Of a stretch of 19,650 nucleotides of DNA, positions 15,287 to 19,650 are shown piece by piece (the first letter of the stretch is position 1; each line of letters begins with the position of its first letter). The position numbers and the translations under genes are program-made. The DNA is from an uncultured Bacteroides sp. Lineage in GTDB: Bacteria > Bacteroidota > Bacteroidia > Bacteroidales > Bacteroidaceae. The notes beneath the pieces were generated by a model. That model was given only the letters and a program-made list of their open reading frames with translations, searched no databases and was not told where the DNA came from. The stretch lies in NCBI RefSeq assembly GCF_910578895.1, contig NZ_CAJTSC010000054.1:1-19650 (forward strand). The letters are read 5' to 3'.

Positions 15287-16279
15287 ATGAATAAATTAAT
15301 CGTATCCCTTTCGCCCCATGTTCACGGTGGTGACAGCGTAAAGAAGAATATGTATGGCGTGCTGATAGCATTGATACCTGCATTTCTTGTGTCACTTTAC
15401 TTCTTCGGGCTGGGCGCGCTGATTGTTACGGCTACTTCCGTAGCGGCATGTCTGTTCTTTGAATGGGCTATCGGCAAATTTCTGATGAAGAAAGAAACCA
15501 CAACCATCTGTGACGGTTCTGCCGTTATCACCGGTGTGTTGCTGGCATTCAACTTACCTTCCAACCTTCCTATCTGGATTATCATCCTGGGTGCCTTGTT
15601 TGCCATCGGTGTAGGCAAGATGTCTTTCGGCGGTTTGGGCTGTAATCCTTTTAATCCGGCGCTGGCAGGACGTGTGTTCCTGTTGCTGTCGTTCCCGGTG
15701 CAGATGACTACATGGCCTGCTGTGGGACAACTGACCGCTTATACTGACGCTACTACGGCTGCTACGCCGCTGGCTGTCATGAAAGGTGTAATCACCGGTG
15801 CTCCGGGCATGTCATTGAGTGACCTTCCCTCGTCTTTGAACCTGTTGATTGGCAACAACGGCGGTTGTTTGGGTGAAGTGAGTGCGTTGGCGTTGCTGTT
15901 AGGACTGGCTTATATGCTGTGGAAAAAGATTATCACATGGCATGTTCCCGTTTCCATCCTGGCTACGGTGTTTGTGTTCTCCGGTATCATGTACTGGGTT
16001 AATCCGGAAATCTATGTATCTCCGGTGATACAACTTCTGTCCGGTGGTCTGATGTTGGGTGCTATCTTTATGGCTACGGATTACGTCACTTCTCCGATGA
16101 GCCACAAGGGAATGCTGATTTACGGTGTTTGTATCGGTCTGCTGACCGTTGTTATCCGTCTGTTCGGTGCATATCCCGAAGGTATGTCGTTTGCTATTCT
16201 GATTATGAATGCGTTCACTCCGCTAATCAACACGTATGTTAAACCTAAACGCTTTGGGGAGGTAGCGAAGAAGAAATGA
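15287..16279 (+). CDS. rnfD: Rnf complex subunit D (flavinylated membrane subunit)
   Basis: A 330-aa polytopic inner-membrane subunit, homologous to NqrB, part of the ion-translocating core. It starts with the family-like LIVSLSPHVHGGDSVKKNMYGVLIAL and has GLGCNPFNPALAGRVFLLLSFP (117-138). The covalent FMN motif is seen as D154-A-T-T-A-A-T160 before PLAVMKG, matching the consensus D-x-x-[ST]-[GA]-A-T, with Thr160 as the predicted FMN-carrying residue. About nine hydrophobic helices are visible. The stop overlaps the rnfG start (ATGA at 16276-16279), so translation is probably coupled. No flavin transferase gene (apbE) is present in the window. Confidence 0.95.
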   Translation: MNKLIVSLSPHVHGGDSVKKNMYGVLIALIPAFLVSLYFFGLGALIVTATSVAACLFFEWAIGKFLMKKETTTICDGSAVITGVLLAFNLPSNLPIWIIILGALFAIGVGKMSFGGLGCNPFNPALAGRVFLLLSFPVQMTTWPAVGQLTAYTDATTAATPLAVMKGVITGAPGMSLSDLPSSLNLLIGNNGGCLGEVSALALLLGLAYMLWKKIITWHVPVSILATVFVFSGIMYWVNPEIYVSPVIQLLSGGLMLGAIFMATDYVTSPMSHKGMLIYGVCIGLLTVVIRLFGAYPEGMSFAILIMNAFTPLINTYVKPKRFGEVAKKK

Positions 16280-16962
16280 AAAAGTTAGAATCATCCTTAA
16301 AGAATATGTTGCTGGTGCTGACGGGAGTCACTGCGATTTCCGTAGCGTTGCTGGCTTATGTAAATGAATTGACGAAGGAACCTATCGCACAAGCCAATGC
16401 CAAGACATTGAGCGATGCTGTCAGTGCCGTGGTTCCGGGTTTTGACAACAATCCGATTGCGGAAAAGAAGACACAAGAGGTAAACGGTGTTGAGTATGCC
16501 GTATATCCTGCCACCAAAGAGGGTAAATTCATCGGTGCGGCTGTAGAAGCAACTTCTATGGGATTTGGCGGTGAATTGAAGGTATTGGTAGGTTTCGATG
16601 CCGAAGGTAAGATTATTGACTATTCTTTGCTGTCGCATGCGGAAACTCCGGGCTTGGGTTCCAAAGCTGCCGATTGGTTTAAGAAAGGCAGCAAGGGAGA
16701 TATCACAGGCATGAACCCCGGTGAAGCTTCTTTGACTGTAAGCAAGGACGGCGGTAAAGTGGATGCCATTACAGCTTCTACCATTACTTCACGTGCGTTC
16801 CTGAATGCTGTAAATATGGCGTATGCTGCGTATGCCGGCCAGAATACTGCTGACGGTGCTACGGGAGCTACTCAAAAGAAAGTGGAAGAGACTGCCGGTG
16901 CCGATACGGCTACGGGAGCTACTATTAAAGTTGAACTCACTGATTCCGTCAGTGCTAAATAA
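16276..16962 (+). CDS. rnfG: Rnf complex subunit G (FMN protein) with extra flavinylation-like motifs
   Basis: A 228-aa subunit with one N-terminal membrane helix (10-29) and a periplasmic FMN-binding domain, homologous to NqrC. The family region HAETPGLGSKAADWF (121-135) is followed by D163-A-I-T-A-S-T169, the canonical ApbE flavinylation motif, so Thr169 should carry FMN. The usual domain ends near residue 188. An added tail of about 40 residues contains two more exact consensus matches, DGATGAT (193-199) and DTATGAT (210-216). They are encoded by an exact 15-bp direct repeat, GCTACGGGAGCTACT, at 16858-16872 and 16909-16923. Whether these sites are modified is unknown. Start overlaps the rnfD stop by 4 bp; rnfE follows after 15 bp. 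Confidence 0.95.
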   Translation: MKKLESSLKNMLLVLTGVTAISVALLAYVNELTKEPIAQANAKTLSDAVSAVVPGFDNNPIAEKKTQEVNGVEYAVYPATKEGKFIGAAVEATSMGFGGELKVLVGFDAEGKIIDYSLLSHAETPGLGSKAADWFKKGSKGDITGMNPGEASLTVSKDGGKVDAITASTITSRAFLNAVNMAYAAYAGQNTADGATGATQKKVEETAGADTATGATIKVELTDSVSAK

Positions 16963-16965
16963 GAA

Positions 16966-16970
16966 AGGAG
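16966..16970 (+). promoter_or_regulatory. Shine-Dalgarno-like site before rnfE
   Basis: AGGAG lies 7 nt before the rnfE ATG (16978). The other genes of the window show no such clear site, as is usual for Bacteroidota, so this one is unusual; whether it is used is not known. Confidence 0.5.
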
Positions 16971-16977
16971 CGGAGAT

Positions 16978-17562
16978 ATGAATAATTTTAAAGTTTTGAT
17001 GAACGGGATTATTAAAGAGAATCCTACGTTTGTGCTCCTGCTTGGTATGTGTCCTACATTGGGTACTACCTCGTCCGCCATTAACGGTATGGGTATGGGA
17101 TTGGCTACGATGTTCGTGCTTATCTGTTCCAATGTGGTTATCTCAGCCATTAAGAATTTAATTCCCGATATGGTGCGTATTCCTTCTTTCATTGTTGTGA
17201 TTGCATCGTTCGTAACGTTGTTGCAAATGGTGATGCAGGCATATGTTCCGGGACTTTACGCAACATTGGGCTTGTTTATCCCGCTGATTGTAGTAAACTG
17301 TATCGTGCTGGGACGTGCCGAAGCCTTTGCTGCCAAGAATAATCCGGTAGCATCACTCTTTGACGGTTTGGGCATGGGATTGGGCTTCACTATAGCCTTG
17401 ACATTGCTGGGTGCGGTCCGCGAATTTTTAGGTACGGGTAAGGTTTTTGACCTTGCAATCCTTCCCGAAGAATACGGCATGCTGGTATTTGTCCTTGCTC
17501 CGGGTGCGTTTATCGCTTTGGGATATCTCATTGCGTTGGTTAACAGCTTCAAAAAAGCATAG
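16978..17562 (+). CDS. rnfE: Rnf complex subunit E
   Basis: A 194-aa inner-membrane subunit with about six helices, homologous to NqrD and paralogous to RnfA. RnfA and RnfE form an inverted pair in the core that holds an intramembrane Fe-S centre. The expected cysteines are visible: Cys25 in LLLGMCPTLGTT and Cys108 in VVNCIVLGRAE. The start NNFKVLMNGIIKENPTFV is typical of the family. It lies 15 bp after rnfG and 28 bp before rnfA. Length and motifs are complete. Confidence 0.95.
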   Translation: MNNFKVLMNGIIKENPTFVLLLGMCPTLGTTSSAINGMGMGLATMFVLICSNVVISAIKNLIPDMVRIPSFIVVIASFVTLLQMVMQAYVPGLYATLGLFIPLIVVNCIVLGRAEAFAAKNNPVASLFDGLGMGLGFTIALTLLGAVREFLGTGKVFDLAILPEEYGMLVFVLAPGAFIALGYLIALVNSFKKA

Positions 17563-17590
17563 TTTGTAATTCATAATTAGAATTGATATT

Positions 17591-18169
17591 ATGGAATATA
17601 TATTGATATTTATCTCGGCAATCTTTGTCAATAACATCGTGTTGTCGCAGTTCTTGGGTATTTGCCCGTTCCTGGGTGTATCCAAGAAAGTGGAGACGGC
17701 GTTGGGTATGTCGGCAGCGGTAGCGTTCGTGCTCACTATCGCCACCATCGTGACGTTCCTCATTCAGCATTATGTGCTTAATGCTTTCGATTTGGGATAT
17801 CTTCAGACTATCACCTTTATCCTTGTGATTGCCGCATTGGTGCAGATGGTGGAGATTATCCTGAAAAAAGTATCTCCTTCTTTATATCAGGCTTTGGGTG
17901 TGTTCCTGCCTTTGATTACGACAAACTGCTGTATTCTTGGTGTGGCTATTCTTGTTATCCAGAAAGATTACGACTTGCTGACAGGAGTGGTTTACGCATT
18001 CTCTACGGCTATCGGTTTCGGTCTGGCGTTGACGCTCTTTGCGGGTTTGCGCGAACAGATGAGTCTGGTAAACGTGCCGAAAGGCATGCAGGGAACTCCG
18101 ATTGCTTTGATTACCGCCGGTTTGCTGGCTATGGCATTTATGGGCTTCTCCGGCGTAGTTAAGATATAA
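17591..18169 (+). CDS. rnfA: Rnf complex subunit A
   Basis: A 192-aa inner-membrane subunit with about six helices, homologous to NqrE, and partner of RnfE in the ion-translocating core. Family motifs are FVNNIVLSQFLGICPFLGVSKK (12-33, Cys25) and LPLITTNCCILGVAI (106-120, Cys113/Cys114), which supply the ligands of the intramembrane Fe-S centre. It is the last gene of the operon; a strong terminator begins about 20 bp after the stop. Placing rnfA last and rnfB first differs from the E. coli rsxABCDGE order. Confidence 0.96.
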   Translation: MEYILIFISAIFVNNIVLSQFLGICPFLGVSKKVETALGMSAAVAFVLTIATIVTFLIQHYVLNAFDLGYLQTITFILVIAALVQMVEIILKKVSPSLYQALGVFLPLITTNCCILGVAILVIQKDYDLLTGVVYAFSTAIGFGLALTLFAGLREQMSLVNVPKGMQGTPIALITAGLLAMAFMGFSGVVKI

Positions 18170-18189
18170 GATATACCGGAAATCGGTAT

Positions 18190-18250
18190 AAAGCGAGGAA
18201 TCCATTCTCTTTGTAAAAGAAGAGGGTGGATTCTTCGCTTTTATTTTTTT
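18190..18250 (+). terminator. Rho-independent terminator of the rnf operon
   Basis: Left arm 18190-18211 (AAAGCGAGGAATCCATTCTC start) pairs along its whole 22 nt with 18220-18241, with three G-U wobbles, and is followed by TTATTTTTTT. A small hairpin TATACCG-GAAAT-CGGTATA (18172-18190) precedes it right after the rnfA stop. It separates the operon from galE. Confidence 0.95.
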
Positions 18251-18259
18251 AAGCGATTG

Positions 18260-18291
18260 TATGCTTGAATGAATTTATTTCCTTACATTTG
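18260..18291 (+). promoter_or_regulatory. Candidate galE promoter
   Basis: TACATTTG at 18284-18291 exactly matches TAnnTTTG. A weak -33 TATG (18260-18263) lies 20 nt upstream. The start site would be near 18298, about 33 nt before the galE ATG. Confidence 0.55.
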
Positions 18292-18331
18292 TAGCCAAGT
18301 GATAACCTAAAAGCTAAATTATCTATTTAAT

Positions 18332-19366
18332 ATGAAAGAAAGAATCTTAGTGACAGGCGGAACCGGCTATATTGGTTCTCATACTGTGGTGGAACTTCAG
18401 AACGCAGGTTATGAAGTTGTTATTATAGACAATCTGTCAAACTCCAACGCAGATGTTGTAGACAACATTGAAAAGGTATCAGGTGTTCGTCCCGCATTTG
18501 AGAAGTTGGACTGCCTGGATTATGCCGGTCTCGATGCTGTGTTTGCCAAATATAAAGGTATCAAAGCGATTATTCATTTTGCAGCGAGCAAAGCCGTGGG
18601 AGAATCTGTGGAAAAGCCGTTGCTATATTATCGCAATAATCTGGTTTCTTTGATAAACCTGCTTGAATTGATGCCAAAACATGGGGTGGAAGGTATTGTA
18701 TTTTCATCTTCGTGTACCGTATATGGTCAACCGGATGAACTTCCCGTAACGGAAAAGGCTCCTATTAAGAAAGCGGAATCGCCATACGGAAATACGAAGC
18801 AGATCAATGAAGAGATTGTGCGTGATACGGTTGCTTCCGGTGCTCCTATCAATGCCATCTTGTTGCGTTATTTCAATCCGATCGGTGCTCATCCTACGGC
18901 ATTGCTCGGTGAATTGCCTAACGGTGTGCCGCAGAACCTGATACCGTATCTTACTCAGACGGCTATCGGTATCTGTGAGAAGTTAAGCGTATTCGGCGAT
19001 GACTATGATACTCCTGACGGTTCCTGTATCCGCGATTTCATCAATGTGGTAGATTTGGCAAAAGCTCATGTTGTAGCTATCTGTCGTATTTTGGAGCAGA
19101 AGCAGAAAGAGAAAGTAGAAGTGTTTAATATCGGTACCGGACGCGGTCTTTCCGTATTGGAATTGATTAATGCGTTCGAGAAGGCAACCGGGGTGAAACT
19201 GAATTATCAGATTGTAGGTCGCCGTGCCGGAGATATTGAAAAAGTATGGGCTAATCCTGAACTTGCCAATAATGAATTGGGCTGGAAGGCGGAAGCCGGT
19301 ATTGAAGAGACTTTACGCTCTGCATGGAATTGGCAATTGAAACTTCGTGAGAGAGGTATTCAATAA
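18332..19366 (+). CDS. galE: UDP-glucose 4-epimerase
   Basis: A 344-aa short-chain dehydrogenase-type epimerase that interconverts UDP-glucose and UDP-galactose (Leloir pathway and glycan precursor supply). The Rossmann motif GGTGYIG (9-15) binds NAD+, with IDNLSNSN (32-39) typical of GalE. HFAASKAVGES (82-92) and FSSSCTVYG (124-132, Ser127) are followed by the catalytic YxxxK pair Tyr152/Lys156 in SPYGNTK. LRYFNPIGAHP and DYDTPDGSCIRDFINVVDLA are GalE signatures, and the length is normal. It has its own promoter candidate and sits after the rnf terminator, so it is a separate unit. UDP-GalNAc/GlcNAc activity cannot be excluded. Confidence 0.96.
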   Translation: MKERILVTGGTGYIGSHTVVELQNAGYEVVIIDNLSNSNADVVDNIEKVSGVRPAFEKLDCLDYAGLDAVFAKYKGIKAIIHFAASKAVGESVEKPLLYYRNNLVSLINLLELMPKHGVEGIVFSSSCTVYGQPDELPVTEKAPIKKAESPYGNTKQINEEIVRDTVASGAPINAILLRYFNPIGAHPTALLGELPNGVPQNLIPYLTQTAIGICEKLSVFGDDYDTPDGSCIRDFINVVDLAKAHVVAICRILEQKQKEKVEVFNIGTGRGLSVLELINAFEKATGVKLNYQIVGRRAGDIEKVWANPELANNELGWKAEAGIEETLRSAWNWQLKLRERGIQ

Positions 19367-19394
19367 TAACAAATAAATTTATATGTTTTAACAG

Positions 19395-19593
19395 ATAGAA
19401 GATAAACAAATGCTCCCCGCATTTGTTTATAATATGCTAATCGGCCTGAAGCTGCTTATGTGTATGTGAATATCCGTAATTAGTACGTATGCCTCCCCGG
19501 CATAGACAGGAAGATTGCATAGTAGTTTTGTCGTGTTTTATTTTGTGTTTGTGTTGTAAATAAGCCTTGTCGTGAGACAGGGCTTATTTTTTT
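19395..19593 (+). ncRNA. Candidate structured RNA or structured galE 3' UTR
   Basis: No gene is visible after galE, but the DNA is rich in pairing. Hairpin A ATAAACAAATGC-TCCCC-GCATTTGTTTAT (19402-19430) is perfect. Stem B pairs CTAAT/CGG (19437-19444) with CCG/ATTAG (19474-19483). Hairpin C TATGCC-TCCCC-GGCATA (19488-19504) has the same five-base loop as A. A strong terminator closes the stretch. A weak promoter-like TATGTTTT (19382-19389) lies just upstream of A, and an exact -7-type TAGTTTTG at 19523-19530. Either a long galE 3' UTR or an independent small RNA would fit. Confidence 0.35.
19561..19593 (+). terminator. Rho-independent terminator downstream of galE
   Basis: TAAGCCTTGTC (19561-19571) pairs fully, with one G-U, with GACAGGGCTTA (19576-19586) around a 4-nt loop, followed by a run of T. 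It lies 195 bp after the galE stop. Confidence 0.92.
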
Positions 19594-19615
19594 ATATCCG
19601 GAATATTTTCTTTTC

Positions 19616-19636
19616 TAAGAGCCTGTTTAAATTTTG
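19616..19636 (+). repeat. Short dispersed repeat, copy at window edge
   Basis: AAGAGCCTGTTTAAATTTTG (19617-19636) matches the copy at 6587-6607 at 20 of 21 positions including the leading T. The sequence runs to the window end, so it may be the start of a larger element such as an insertion sequence. Confidence 0.5.
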
Positions 19637-19650
19637 TTCAGCATTATTTT

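Noticed and set aside
1..19650. CRISPR arrays, tRNA or rRNA genes
   Set aside because: No regularly spaced direct repeats and no cloverleaf or rRNA-like sequence were recognised on either strand by reading alone.

Overview
The window looks like chromosomal DNA of a Bacteroides-group bacterium (Bacteroidota). Supporting signs are three promoters with the Bacteroidetes-type pattern (TTTG-like box, about 19 nt, then TAnnTTTG), near absence of Shine-Dalgarno sites, a DUF3078 outer-membrane-type protein, a Bacteroidetes-style YidC, and an rnf operon in the order B-C-D-G-E-A led by an RseC-like gene. Genus is inference; species cannot be named from this sequence.

Layout. (1) 1-6517, all minus strand. 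An operon-like pair pyrG (CTP synthase) -> yidC (membrane insertase) ends in a strong terminator at about 2949-2987. Beyond it lie a MATE-family exporter and a lipoprotein S9 peptidase of which only the N-terminal 503 codons are inside the window. (2) 6518-10792, the divergent intergenic region between pyrG and the DUF3078 gene, interrupted by a complete 3875-bp Tn3-family transposon (6655-10529). The transposon has 33-bp terminal inverted repeats (32/33 identical), a 5-bp target duplication ATTTT, a candidate res region, a serine resolvase and a 983-aa transposase. No passenger gene is visible. It is more AT-rich than its neighbours and uses many AGA/AGG arginine codons. (3) 10793-12223, a DUF3078 outer-membrane-type protein, flanked on both sides by diverged copies of a palindromic intergenic repeat. 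(4) 12548-18169, an RseC/SoxR-reducing-type gene followed by rnfBCDGEA, a complete ion-pumping ferredoxin:NAD+ oxidoreductase, closed by a strong rho-independent terminator. (5) 18332-19366, galE with its own promoter, then about 200 nt of hairpin-rich non-coding DNA ending in another strong terminator, and a short dispersed repeat at the window edge.

How they work together. Most of the window is core metabolism: CTP synthesis, membrane-protein insertion, drug export, peptide degradation, anaerobic energy conservation and UDP-galactose supply. The transposon is the only clear accessory insertion, and it leaves the promoter candidates of both neighbours intact. The least expected protein feature is in RnfG: beyond the normal FMN-attachment motif (DAITAST, Thr169) its C-terminal tail carries two more exact matches to the flavinylation consensus (DGATGAT and DTATGAT). 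The least explained non-coding feature is the structured stretch after galE, with two hairpins that share the same TCCCC loop.
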